A stretch of 64,000 nucleotides of DNA from Myoxocephalus aenaeus (lineage: Eukaryota; Chordata; Actinopteri; Perciformes; Cottidae). Below the pieces are notes generated by a model. It saw only the letters and a program-made list of their open reading frames with translations, did not search any database and had not been told where the DNA came from. The DNA is taken from contig JBAMJR010000492.1 of assembly GCA_038501785.1 (NCBI GenBank), forward strand, positions 103,501-167,500, in the 5' to 3' direction. Shown here one piece after another: positions 22,643 to 33,555 of the stretch; the first letter of the stretch is position 1; the number at the start of each line of letters is the position of its first letter. A program made the translations under genes and the position numbers.

Positions 22643-23232
22643 GGGTGCTGACGTTTTTGGACGGAGGCCCTGGCGGTGGAGGCCCTGGCGGCAGAGGCGG
22701 CGGAGGCCCTGGCGGCGGAGGCCCTGGCGGTGGAGGCCCTGGCGGCGGAGGCCCTGGCGGCGGTGGAGGCCCTGGCGGCGGAGGCCCTGGCGGCGGAGGC
22801 CCTGGCGGCGGAGGCCCTGGCGGCGGTGGAGGCCCTGGCGGTGGAGGCCCTGGCGGCGGAGGCCCTGGCGGCGGAGGCCCTGGCGGCGGAGGCCCTGGCG
22901 GCGGCGGAGGCCCTGGCGGTGGAGGCCCTGGCGGCGGAGGCCCTGGCGGCGGCGGAGGCCCTGGCGGCGGAGGCCCTGGCGGCGGAGGCCCTGGCGGCGG
23001 AGGCCCTGGCGGCGGAGGCCCTGGCGGCGGAGGCCCTGGCGGCGGCGGAGGCCCTGGCGGTGGAGGCCCTGGCGGCGGAGGCCCTGGCGGCGGAGGCCCT
23101 GGCGGCGGAGGCCCTGGCGGCATCCATGAGGGCCTGTTTGAGACCAACCAGCTGATAAGGAGGGAGAACAGCCAGGGAGCCGTGCAGAGAGCGCAGGCGG
23201 CAGCCGCCAAGGCCCGAACTCTCGCCATGTGA
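22643..23232 (+). CDS. morn4: morn4 last coding exon with Gly/Pro repeat insert
   Basis: The exon opens with GVLTFLDG, the end of MORN repeat 4, and closes with the family tail (IHEGLFETNQLIRR ... AKARTLAM) and TGA at 23230-23232. Between them, 22663-23121 is a 459-bp tandem array coding about 153 Gly/Pro residues in the pattern GGPGG/GGGPGG, with one Arg. Family members have about seven residues (human SHGIPRN) at this place. Both flanks are in the same frame and every unit variant is a multiple of 3, so the frame is kept throughout. The array may be polymorphic or imperfectly assembled. Confidence 0.88.
22663..23121 (+). repeat. 15/18-bp minisatellite inside morn4 coding exon
   Basis: 29 copies of the CCT-centred unit GGAGGCCCTGGCGGC, with 18-bp variants that add one GGC or GGT and one longer variant near 22690. 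All lengths are multiples of three. All six frames are open across it, giving artefact frames of up to 262 residues on the minus strand. Confidence 0.97.
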
Positions 23233-23735
23233 CGCGCTCATCCCCGTCCTCTTGGTTTGAACAGCTGATTGTTATTGATGAAGAGATATGTTTCATTCTC
23301 GTCTTCAGTTTCCTCCGTTTTGTTAGAATACGGTAGGTTACTGAGATTATTTTATTTCTCATTCTTGAAACAAATTTCTGAATTCAATGGCTCCAGTCAG
23401 CCGATACGTGCCCGCTCTATATAACGGCCTCTTTGTTTGTTTGTTTGTTTGTTTGTTTGTTTGGGATTAGAAAGCCACTGATTCAGGATCAGCTGAGCTA
23501 AACACAGATTAACTGCTCAGTCAGAACCCCGGTGCTAGATCTGCTTCAGGCTCAGCTCACCTGACAAAACACAGCTCTGGATTCAAAAGTGCATATTGAC
23601 GGTTTCCAGTAAGCATTGATTTGGTCATTATTAATTTTTTTATCTTTTTGCAAACATGAAGTGACACGAGAGACGTTTTGGCGATTAAAGTGTTTAAACT
23701 TTAGTCGCCAACTATGAAAGGGTTATAATTCCGTG
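23233..23735. other. morn4 3' untranslated region and flank
   Basis: Follows the morn4 stop. No canonical AATAAA lies within the first 450 bp; an AATAAA at about 23902 lies in the next repeat. Includes a (GTTT)n run at 23432-23463. Confidence 0.45.
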
Positions 23736-24240
23736 GTAGAGACCTGTCAATCACAGTAAGCTCCGCCCTAAAGCGTCCCTGCTTTATGGTCTGTTTGACT
23801 CTAAATGACCATAATTTACTAAATGAACATCATGCTGTATTGAAGAAGACTTGAAACTAGAGATTGAGACATAAACTCATGTTTACAATGTTTACTGAGG
23901 GAATAAATCAAGAGAGAAGTAGAGTCATTTATATAGACTTCTATACAACCAGAGGAGTCACCCCCTGGTGGTCAGGAGAGAGAATGCAGCTTTAACACAT
24001 GAAGCATAGACTTCTATACAACCAGAGGAGTCACCCCCTGGTGGTCAGGAGAGAGAATGCAGCTTTAACACATGAAGCATATACTTCTATACAACCAGAG
24101 GAGTCACCCCCTGGTGGTCAGGAGAGAGAATGCAAGTGTGAGTGAGGTGAAGGGATTTCACAAGCTAATTAGCATACAGCTGGCTAGTTAGCTTGCTAAC
24201 TTGCATAGATGTTACACTGGTTTCAGAAAATGAGCCCCCT
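23735..24240 (+). mobile_element. Array-bearing element with 3 CTCF-like units (cluster 2)
   Basis: Head (gacctgtcaatcacagtaag and following), three 73-bp units at 73-bp spacing (motif on the minus strand, plus-strand GTCACCCCCTGGTGG at 23957, 24030, 24103) and tail (agtgaggtgaagggatttca). All three motifs carry the TpG form of the CpG in CCACCAGGGGGCGAC. Confidence 0.8.
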
Positions 24241-25754
24241 ACTGGTCAGTAGAGAGAAAGGTGTGCAAAACTACTGTTTAGAACTTGTAGGTGCAATGAG
24301 ACAGAACATGTGATATATGACATGGACTGAATGTTTAAACTGTATTTTATTTGCTTTGCACACATTATCATGAACAAGCTACTTGCTGCAACATGTTATG
24401 ATCAATTAAAAACTGAGTCATGGTATGCATAAAAGGTTAAAATATTCAGATTTAGCCCTTAGTTCTTAACTCTAAATATATTTTTAACTTGAAGTTGCCA
24501 AATCAGTGCTTACTGGGTTTCCTGCCTTCCCGCATTTGTTCGGACCTCATTGGTGCTCTCGTACTTAAATATGAATTATTTGCCATAAGCGAGCGACACA
24601 TCCGAAGCGCGTAGCGCTCGCCAAGGCGAGCAGTATCTTCTTGTCGTTTTTACTTTCACTCAGTGCCGTTACAGCTCACGTCTGATCGCAGATCAGCGGG
24701 AACGTCCCCCTCAGTGCCAACCGCTCAGTGCCAGCAGGCTGCAGCTGATCTAGAATCAGGGGCTCAATCACGTCACGGTAACTCTACGGCTCCATTTGTC
24801 TGACCTTTCAACCGGATGTTACGATACCTTTGGACGGATGGTAAATTAAAAAAATGTAAACTTCTCCTCCATATGTTTACTGATATATTATGGACCAGCT
24901 GTAATTGGTTGTTCCTCGTCAAAAAAGATTAACTATACCTGAAAAATAGGCGTTATGGGAACGTTTGTCTGTCGCGAAAAAAGTGCCAGTGAACGCCTCG
25001 ATTTTCACCCGACTGAGGAGCTTTTAAACGCCGCTTTTTACAGCTTAAAATGTCTGTTGTTGTTTTTTCCACCTAAATGTAAATGTGCAAGAGTTAGCTA
25101 GAGAGCTAATTGTTTTGCCTGTAGGTTTTTACAACTTAGTGGCCTAATATTATCATACATGCTACATTACATAATAATACATAATGGTAATGAGCCCCTC
25201 CTTCTGTCATGTAACGTTACATCCTTTACAAGAAAAAAGATTAATGCAGGTAATTTTACAAGGCAATAAGGAATGAAGGCTGTTATATAGCATGTGTGCC
25301 GCCAGTTATATTCACGCTGCAATGATGAAAAGAAGTCATTTTAAAAGACAGCGCAGGCAGGCAAAGGTGGTTATATAATCAAGCAAATTCACATTTAATC
25401 CATCTGAACGTCTCTGCATCCTCCCAATGGCGGCCGCTTTTCATCGGCGCGCCGCTTTTGATCTTGGTTTCAGAAACTCAGAGCAAAAGCAAAAGCAAAA
25501 GCAAAAGCAAAAGCAAAAGCAGAAGAAGAAGGCGCTCATTAGCATCAGGGAAACACGTCGTCTTTACTGCTTTAAAGCGGCGGAGGAACAAGCGGCGTTC
25601 CGTTGGTCAGAAAAGTGACTAAATCGGGTGAAAAAAGAGGAATTTAATGTCGCTTCAAAGTCATCGGGGAAAAAAACGAGACGTGTGAACGTCTCCGTTA
25701 CGCAACTTGATTGTTCTCTTCTTCTTTTCACATCCCCGACTGACGATGTCACTT

Positions 25755-25755
<1 letters not shown>
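24241..25755. other. Intergenic, no gene recognised
   Basis: Mostly unique DNA. A CpG-rich patch with aatggcggccgc occurs at about 25426, next to a short (AAAGCA)n run at 25485-25520. No exon with recognisable similarity. Confidence 0.5.
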
Positions 25756-25758
<3 letters not shown>

Positions 25759-25791
<33 letters not shown>

Positions 25792-25961
25792 ATCTCAAAA
25801 CATCTCACCACATCACACACACACACACACACCACCCTCAGAGGAGAAAAGAAGAAAAAAAGAGATGAAAGTGTCGCCGTTGTGAACCTAACAAAGCACT
25901 AAGTAACATATTTAATACGTGTGTCGCGCCTGCTGGGGATCAGCGTGTGTGTCTGTGTAAT

Positions 25962-26015
<54 letters not shown>
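25759..26015. repeat. TG/AC microsatellite cluster
   Basis: TG run at 25759-25790, AC run at 25815-25832 and TG run at 25964-26015. Confidence 0.9.
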
Positions 26016-26017
<2 letters not shown>

Positions 26018-26354
26018 TGTGTGTTGGTGGGGGGTTTTAAATTAGAAATGGAGTTAATTGTCGGTTATGTGATTATCTCAGAGTGCGATTAATTTAGGAT
26101 GTGGTTTGGGGGGCGGGGTGCTGGGTGGGGTGCTGGCGGGGTGCTGGCGGGCTGACGTCTCCCCCACTGAACGATTTGACAGCAACATTGAAAAAGGAAG
26201 TGATGCAGGCATCTCACACCTTTTAATTGGCTCTGGGATAGGAAACAGAGACACTGCTAAACTGAGCTGATGTTGTCTTCACTCTTTATATTGTTCCTCA
26301 CAGTCTGAGTCACCAAACCCTTTAAAGGTACAGCTGGAACAGTTGTATCTTGAC

Positions 26355-26795
26355 ATTAACAAGAAAGAAAGAAAAAGAAGGAAACAAATGAATGAAATAA
26401 ATAAGGAAAGAATGAAGGAAAAAAGAAAGAAGAAAGAAGGAAGGAAGGAAGGAAAGACAGAAAGAAAGAAAGAATGAAGGAAAAACAGAAGGAAAAATAG
26501 AAAGAAAGAGGAAAAAATAGAAAGAAGGAAGGAAAGGAAAAAGAAAAAAGAAAGAAAGAAGGAAAGAAAGAAAAGGAGGGGAAAAACAGAAGAAAGAAAG
26601 AAAGAAGGAAGGAAAGAAGGAAAAAGAAAGAAAGAAAGAAAAAAGGACAGAAAGAAAGAAGACAAAATAGAAAGAAGGAAGGAAGGAAAGCAATAAGAAA
26701 GAAAGAAAGAAGAAAAATTGAAAGAAAGAATGAATGAAGGAATGAAGGAAGGAAGGAAAGAAAGAAAGAAGGAAAGAAAGAGGTGTTCCACTGTG
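26355..26795. repeat. GAAA/GGAA purine tract
   Basis: About 440 bp of A/G on the plus strand with few interruptions. The Phe/Ser-rich minus-strand frames (170 and 193 residues) across it are artefacts. Confidence 0.92.
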
Positions 26796-26954
26796 ACGAG
26801 TCTCTGAAACAGAAGTCTCTAACTTCCTCCCACCTCCGGTCTCAAGAGGGAAGGAGAGTTTAATTTCCCGTCTTTCAGCCTCGACACTGAGACTCTCTAT
26901 CAATCAGATGACGCTGAAGAAGCTGGGAACTTTAAAACGCTCCATCCAGAGAGT

Positions 26955-26956
<2 letters not shown>

Positions 26957-27011
<55 letters not shown>
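26957..27011. repeat. TA microsatellite
   Basis: About 27 TA units. Confidence 0.95.
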
Positions 27012-27015
<4 letters not shown>

Positions 27016-28250
27016 CGTGGAGCTTAAAATGTTTTGCTCCAACAGTGGTAACACTTGGATGTATAGATATATAGAAAATTTGACAGGAGCAAAAACTACA
27101 ACGAGTCTTTAAATAACAAGGGGCTTTTATTGTGGAGAATTCACAGGAAATGTGTTTATCCCAGAATTAGCGGAGCTTTGTTAGTGTCTAGTAATACCGC
27201 AGGGAGCAGCAACAGTAATGACGGGCTTTTATTGTGAAGGCTTTACAGGAAACTAATATTTATCACTGAGCTCCCAGACCGTTGTCAGCGGCTATTCTGC
27301 AATAAAACAAGTTTACTTATATTGCAGGGAGGAAGAGGAAGCAGCTTTTTTTAATTAGGGGCTTTTATTGTGAAGAAATAATATTAATATTTACAGTCCA
27401 CTAAATATATCCTATCATCCAAATAGGCATCGCATTGTTCTGATCTGGTGCTTCTGATCCCAGAAGGATATTAGCCTAGCCTAGCCTAGCTTAGCTTAGC
27501 ATGAAGACTGGAAACCGATACAGCTGTTTTTTCCCTCCCACCTGCTTTCAGGTCTTTATGCTAAGCTAAGCTAAGTGTTGTTCTTGTCCTCTGACAGCAA
27601 GAAAGGGAACAACTGCATCTCCCAAAACTGGGAACTATTCCTTTCAGGGAATATTTATTGCGTCACCCAACATCAAAAACAAAAAGACGGATATCAATTT
27701 CACATTATCAGAAAAGTTGAATTTCTTTAAACATTAGAGCTACAGAATGCTAGCAGCTTCCTTCTGTTTCCAGACTTTGTGCTAAGCTAAGCTAAGCTAA
27801 ACTAAGCTAAGCGGCCTCATCTGACTGTAAAACATCAGACTGTTCCTTTAAGTTTAAACAAAGGTAGAGTATATTTTAACTGGATTGCACTTTCCAAACC
27901 TATTTGGCTCCAATTGGATCAAATAATATCAATATTTTTTAAAAAGAAACACTGAAGGATGGAAAATTAAATGATTTTAAATTAAACTCGATGTGAATCT
28001 TCTGTTTTAGATCGGAGGAGACTCAATGCCTTTTCAATGGATTATAAAAAAACATATCTTGATTTGTCATTGAGGCTGTATGACTGTTTAATTACAAGGG
28101 ATTTGTTGTTGTTGGTTTTCCCTCAAACACAAATATTTGTTTTTGTTTTTCAAGAGGCAAAAGAAAACATGTTTACTTGCGTCGCTTATTCTGCTCACAC
28201 AAGAGGACTAGAGATGTAATCAGTGTCATTATTTCCATTCGTTCCACCGA
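27012..28250. other. Intergenic with short dispersed motifs
   Basis: The string ggcttttattgtgaag occurs, exactly or nearly so, three times (27122, 27226, 27359), and GCTAAGCTAAG/TTAGCCTAGCC runs occur at about 27475, 27560 and 27782. These are typical of old fish repeats. No exon found. Confidence 0.5.
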
Positions 28251-28252
28251 AA

Positions 28253-28288
28253 AGCAAAACGTGCCTGATTGAAACAAAATTCCCGCAG

Positions 28289-28361
<73 letters not shown>

Positions 28362-28574
28362 TGAAGGATTTAGCAACAGCAGATCAGTCGTGCGAGTTTA
28401 ACGTTCGCTACGTCGGAATTTCTTCGGCAAAAGGCTTTTTGACAAAGTCAAGTCAAGTGTTCTTACTTCTGGAACAAGAAACCCGAAAGTTCTGGTTTCC
28501 ATTTTGGCTCTTAACTGAATTCATGATGGCAGCAGAACTGACAGGAAAGATGAGTGAAGAAAAAACACTGTGAA

Positions 28575-28615
<41 letters not shown>

Positions 28616-28949
28616 ACGCACACACACACTTATGCAAAAACATGCACAGCCGCGTACAATTTGAGTAAAGATAAAAACACGTTCTCGCATATTAACGACA
28701 CAGACGGCCATATTTCTGTCGGAGAAGCAGGAACATCGTGAGGTTTTGGCTCAAAAGTCGGAGACACTTCCCCTTTGACAACCTGCGAACAAAAAACACC
28801 ACCGAAGAAGACGTCTTGGGCTCTTTGTGGTGATGCGGGTTTGACTGACAGGCTTCAGTTTGACTGTTGTGGGTGTCGAGAGCATGGATCCGGATATCAA
28901 GACGTGGACACATTATCATATCAATCACACGGCGGCTACCTGTGTCCAT

Positions 28950-28951
<2 letters not shown>
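28253..28951 (+). repeat. Duplicated locus (segments A and D), copy 1
   Basis: Segment A (28253-28325, ending in a CT run) and segment D (28495-28951) are both found again, in the same order, at 45527-45583 and 47168-47631. About 170 bp between A and D here is replaced there by about 1.56 kb drawn from two other places in the window. Confidence 0.8.

Positions 28952-29035
<84 letters not shown>
28951..29035. repeat. AC microsatellite
   Basis: (AC)n of about 85 bp at the end of segment D. Confidence 0.97.
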
Positions 29036-29036
<1 letters not shown>

Positions 29037-29762
29037 GCTGATGTTTGGCATAAACCAAACCATTAACATAATCACCACTATAATGAGAAAATAAGGAAAG
29101 AGCATTCCACGTCTCTGTAATTGTTGTTCAACAAGTGAGCAAATCAAGATTGGAATTAAAAAAAAGAAAAGAAAGTAAAAGACACAAAGTGCCTGGATAA
29201 AAAAAAAAAAAAACATCTTTAAATATTTTGAATACTGCCTGACTGTTTTACGAACTTTTTCTTAAATGTCACTGTTAGATTGTTTTTTTTAGTTGTTTTT
29301 TTTAAAGCTACTCTTTTCTTGATGAAGCGGGAAAAAAAATCTGTGAAACAGAAAAAGCAACACACTGGATGTCACTGCGTGTACTTTAAAGCTTTTGCAA
29401 GTATTCAGGAAATATTTTTTATTTCTCTAACAGCAAACGGAGAAGAGAAGAGATCGGGTCGGTCTCGGGTCCCACGTCATCTAGCTGTCGCGGCTTTATT
29501 TCAAAATGGCTTCTGCGGAGGATGATAACCCCGATGATGTCATAGTGATGTCATCGGGGTTAGCTCAGTTTGGGCTCGAATAGTTTCACATTTTTAACAC
29601 TAAGGCGCATTGTGCTAGGTACTGTGAAAATAAGGTCTGATGAAAGAGTTGCATTATGGGAATTGTAGGATCCGAGCATGAAGCATTTTTTTTGCGTTTT
29701 TACAGGAGCACCCTGAACGCCTCGAGTTGAAAAAAATGAAAACTCCTGATGCCCGACGTCAG
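29036..29762. other. Intergenic, no gene recognised
   Basis: Contains a 12-bp perfect dyad TAACCCCGATGA / TCATCGGGGTTA at about 29526-29562. Nothing else identified. Confidence 0.5.
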
Positions 29763-30195
29763 CATAGACTTCTATACAACCAGAGGAGTCGCCCCCTGGT
29801 GGTCAGTAGAGAGAATGCAGCTTTAACACATGAAGCATAGACTTCTATACAACCAGAGGAGTCGCCTCCCTGGTGGTCAGTAGAGAGAATGCAGCTTTAA
29901 CACATGAAGCATAGACTTCTATACAACCAGAGGAGTCGCCTCCCTGGTGGTCAGTAGAGAGAATGCAGCTTTAACACATGAAGCATAGACTTCTATACAA
30001 CCAGAGGAGTCGCCTCCCTGGTGGTCAGTAGAGAGAATGCAGCTTTAACACATGAAGCATAGACTTCTATACAACCAGAGGAGGCGCCCCCTGCTGGTTA
30101 AAAGAAATAACGCAGTTTTTAAGACATGAAGCATAGACTTCTATACAACCAGAGGAGTCGCCCCCTGGTGGTCAGGAGAGAGAATGCAGGTTTTA
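29763..30195 (-). repeat. 73-bp tandem array, 6 units (cluster 3)
   Basis: Six units with the CTCF-like motif on the minus strand. The first (29788) and last (30157) read GTCGCCCCCTGGTGG on the plus strand. Three middle units carry a 1-bp insertion in the core (gtcgcctccctggtgg) and one is degenerate. Confidence 0.9.
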
Positions 30196-30518
30196 AGACA
30201 CTTCCACATCGGCTTCACTCTTCAGAACCTGGAGGTTGACGCCTGGTCAGGATTTAATGACCCGTTTCAACAAATACAACAAGAACAAGTTACCGACCGT
30301 AGCTTTAATTAAACTACCGACGGCAGAATGAGAATCCTCTGAAGTAATCCGGTAAATGAACTCTAGATAATGTGGGACCTTTTGAGCGAAACCCTCTTGA
30401 CACGCGTATGTTTCTCACACGGGGGCTTTAGTCCCCGTCTCTGCACCTTTAACACTGAAACCTGGAGGCCTGTTGTAGATGTCACAAAGCCATAATGTCA
30501 CTTTTGTTATTTCTGATA

Positions 30519-30577
<59 letters not shown>
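30519..30577. repeat. GAT microsatellite
   Basis: About 20 GAT units. Confidence 0.95.
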
Positions 30578-30578
<1 letters not shown>

Positions 30579-30780
30579 TCACACACACACACAAAAAAGA
30601 TGGGGAAAAAAGCGGGATTTGGGCTTTGAAAAGAATCCACAGAGGAACAATAAAGAAAATGCATGAAACTCAACTGGATTACGAGCTTCTTCTTTTTCTT
30701 TTGTGCGTCTAGCGGAGGTGTGAGAGGCCGCCGGGAGACACGCAACACTCAAAGCACTGAACAATGAGAGCCGCACAAGT

Positions 30781-30782
<2 letters not shown>

Positions 30783-30814
<32 letters not shown>

Positions 30815-30921
30815 GTGGAGAGGGATTTTGAACTCTGATCACACTTCTCGGCAGGTCTGGCGATTATTTGTGGAGCTTGGCTGTCAGAACCCCCTCCTCC
30901 TCCTCCTCCTCCTCCTCCTCC

Positions 30922-30953
<32 letters not shown>

Positions 30954-30957
30954 CTCC
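30783..30957. repeat. AC and TCC microsatellites
   Basis: AC run at 30783-30811 and (TCC)n run at 30893-30957. Confidence 0.9.
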
Positions 30958-30984
30958 CCCACCCACCCTCTGCTCCGCTGTCAC

Positions 30985-31225
30985 TAAAATAGCTTCAAGG
31001 TGTGTTTAGGTTGGACTTTAACCCCTCCGCCTATTTCATCTCCTTGGCAACCGTCCAGAGTTCCCTTAATTTGTATCATCTCGATCCCGAAGTGCTGCAG
31101 CAGTTTTGCCTGTTTGCCCCTAATTATAGATCCTGTTGCCATGGCGAAGTATTTAAATATTCTCTGCAGATCATCTTCATACATTCATACCACACCAGAA
31201 GTCGCAGCTGTGTGTTTTCTTTTGT
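30985..31225. promoter_or_regulatory. Candidate conserved non-coding element
   Basis: Complex sequence with RFX X-box-like halves (ccttggcaacc near 31042; tgttgccatggcgaag near 31134) and a CTAATTATAG core near 31120. X-box motifs mark ciliary and sensory-cell enhancers. Inference. Confidence 0.3.
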
Positions 31226-31410
31226 TCCTTCACAAAAAAAAAAAAAAACTCACTCGCCCATTACCTCGTGGTTCATAATCTGACTCTTTTTCTTTTTTTT
31301 TTTGCAAATTCATTTTCCGAAACATGTGATTCGCTCTTCATGCTATTCTTCACCCGACTAATTCCACAGGGGAGGGAACTCCTTTATTTTCTTCTATTTC
31401 ACGCGTTCCT

Positions 31411-31446
<36 letters not shown>

Positions 31447-31511
31447 CTTTGTCTGTTATCTTATCAGTGAAGCTTCACGGCTCCCAAAAGCTTTGGCCAT
31501 GTTTGGAGAGG

Positions 31512-31545
<34 letters not shown>
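31411..31545. repeat. GA and TG microsatellites
   Basis: GA run at 31411-31445 and TG run at 31513-31545. Confidence 0.92.
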
Positions 31546-31548
<3 letters not shown>

Positions 31549-31949
31549 CATGCATGCGTGAGTGCGTTGGGGGAGGTTTATAATAGGTACATACATCTGT
31601 TAAATAAAAATTTCAGCAGCTTCTACTCGAGGATGAGGCCTCTTCTTATTAAATATGCCACATCAGCGGCTTCCGAGAGCCGCTAACCTCGTTTCAGAGG
31701 CCGATTTTATTCTGAAGGGGTTTTTATATTGAGGGGACGGATCATTGGTTGGGATTTTGGATTGAAAAATGCTTGTCTTTTAGTACAAACACACAGCATT
31801 TAATGTTCAATGTTCCTGGTTAAATGCAGGCTGGGAACCTTTGTTGCAGAAATACAGAATGCTTCGTGATTAACGTTATGGAAAGGTTTGTTAGCTTTAA
31901 CTGTTAGTTGAGTATGAACAAATTATCATGGTTTGTGTTCAAATACTCA

Positions 31950-32625
31950 CGTAACAACGCAACGTAACAACCCAATGTAACGTAACAATGTAACAACGTA
32001 GCGTAACAACGTAGCGTAACAACGCAACGTAACAACGTAGCGTAACAACGTAGCGTAACAACGCAACGTAACAACGTAGCGTAACAACGTAGCGTAACAA
32101 CGTAGCGTAACAACGCAATGTAACAACCCAATGTAACGTAACAATGTAACAACGTAGCGCAACAACGCAGCGTAACAACGTAGTGTAACAACGCAACGTA
32201 ACAACGTAGCGTAACAACGTAGCGTAACAACGTAGCGTAACAACGTAGCGTAACAACGTAGCGTAACAACGTAGCGTAACAACGTAGCGTAACAACGCAA
32301 TGTAACAACCCAATGTAACGTAACAATGTAACAACGCAGCGTAACAACGCAGCGTAACAACGTAGTGTAACAACGCAACGTAACAACGTAGCGTAACAAC
32401 GTAGCGTAACAACGTAGCGTAACAACGTAGCGTAACAACGCAGCGTAACAACGCAGCGTAACAACGTAGCGTAACAACGCAACGTAACAACGTAGCGTAA
32501 CAACGTAGCGTAACAACGTAGCGTAACAACGTAGCGTAACAACGTAGCGTAACAACGTAGCGTAACAACGCAACAACATTACGCAACAACATTACGTAAC
32601 AACGCAACGTAACAACGCAACGTAC
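31950..32625. repeat. 13-bp minisatellite
   Basis: About 50 units of GTAACAACGTAGC and variants (GTAGC, GCAAC, GCAGC), with two or three copies of a longer internal motif ending ccaatgtaacgtaacaatgt. The minus strand stays open in three frames (210-222 residues), which follows from the unit sequence and is not coding evidence. Confidence 0.95.
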
Positions 32626-32629
32626 AATG

Positions 32630-33490
32630 CCGACATTTCTTTCAGGCGACTGACCAATGTAACAATACTACTGTTAGCGTAAGCAATACAAGTACATCAA
32701 AATCAAGCATGTTGCTGTTCTCCTATAGGCTGTATACACATATACCTTCATATATACATATATGCAATATAATACACATATGTTTATGTATATGTGTGTG
32801 TTTCAGTTACATGTGTGTGGTTTAATAAACAGTTTCCAGTTCATTTCAATAAAATGAATTAGTAATAAGCATAAACTATAAATCCAAGTCATTGAGAATC
32901 TGTGTGTGCACACACAAAGAGTTTCACTCTTTTTTTTGGTCAAACATCGTGAACCGCTGTGCAGTTGTGGCAATAAATACATTTTGTTGGAGAATAATTG
33001 TGCATATTGTGCATTCATACGATTGTGAAAATATGATTATTTTTTTTATCCTCAAAATGTTCCGATCCACTCGCTCCTTTTGATCAAGTCCGGCCTTTAT
33101 TACAGTTCTCCCTTCAGCAAGTCATCGAAAGCACGTGTAGATTTTTAAGACACGTTCATTTTCATGATTATATTTTCAATACATTTCAACGCGCCACCGC
33201 AGTGGCTTCAGGCACAGAAGGAAGAAAAAAAAGGAGTAGCACGCAAGCAGATTGAAGGAGGGCGAGAGGGATGGAGTCGCATGTGTTAATGTTGGAGAGG
33301 AGGAATAACACTTGAGCTCAGCTAACAGACCTGGAGGAAGGGGGGGATGTGAAGACACAATCTACATATTCAACATTTTGACTTCCATCAAGGAAAAACC
33401 CACACTTAGATGCTCAAGATATACCTCTCATCCATCTGCCGCGTTCAGTGGATCCCAGCAGATATTTTGTGAGATGAGTTTGCTCTTCAG
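32630..33490. other. Intergenic, no gene recognised
   Basis: AT-rich DNA without identified features. Confidence 0.5.

Positions 33491-33494
<4 letters not shown>

Positions 33495-33551
<57 letters not shown>
33495..33551. repeat. TA microsatellite
   Basis: (TA)n directly abutting the next transposon end. Confidence 0.95.

Positions 33552-33555
<4 letters not shown>

Noticed and set aside
22440..23362. Long minus-strand open frames (224-262 residues) and alternate plus frames across the GGAGGCCCTGGCGG array
   Set aside because: The unit is a multiple of 3 and lacks stops in all six frames. Only the plus frame joined to MORN4 sequence on both sides has support.
25427..25618. Short frame starting at a CpG-rich patch
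   Set aside because: Runs through a (AAAGCA)n repeat and shows no similarity or splice context.
26279..26903. Phe/Ser/Leu-rich minus-strand frames that look like membrane proteins
   Set aside because: Translation of a GAAA/GGAA tract.
31904..32607. Three overlapping minus-strand frames of 210-222 residues
   Set aside because: All follow from the 13-bp minisatellite.
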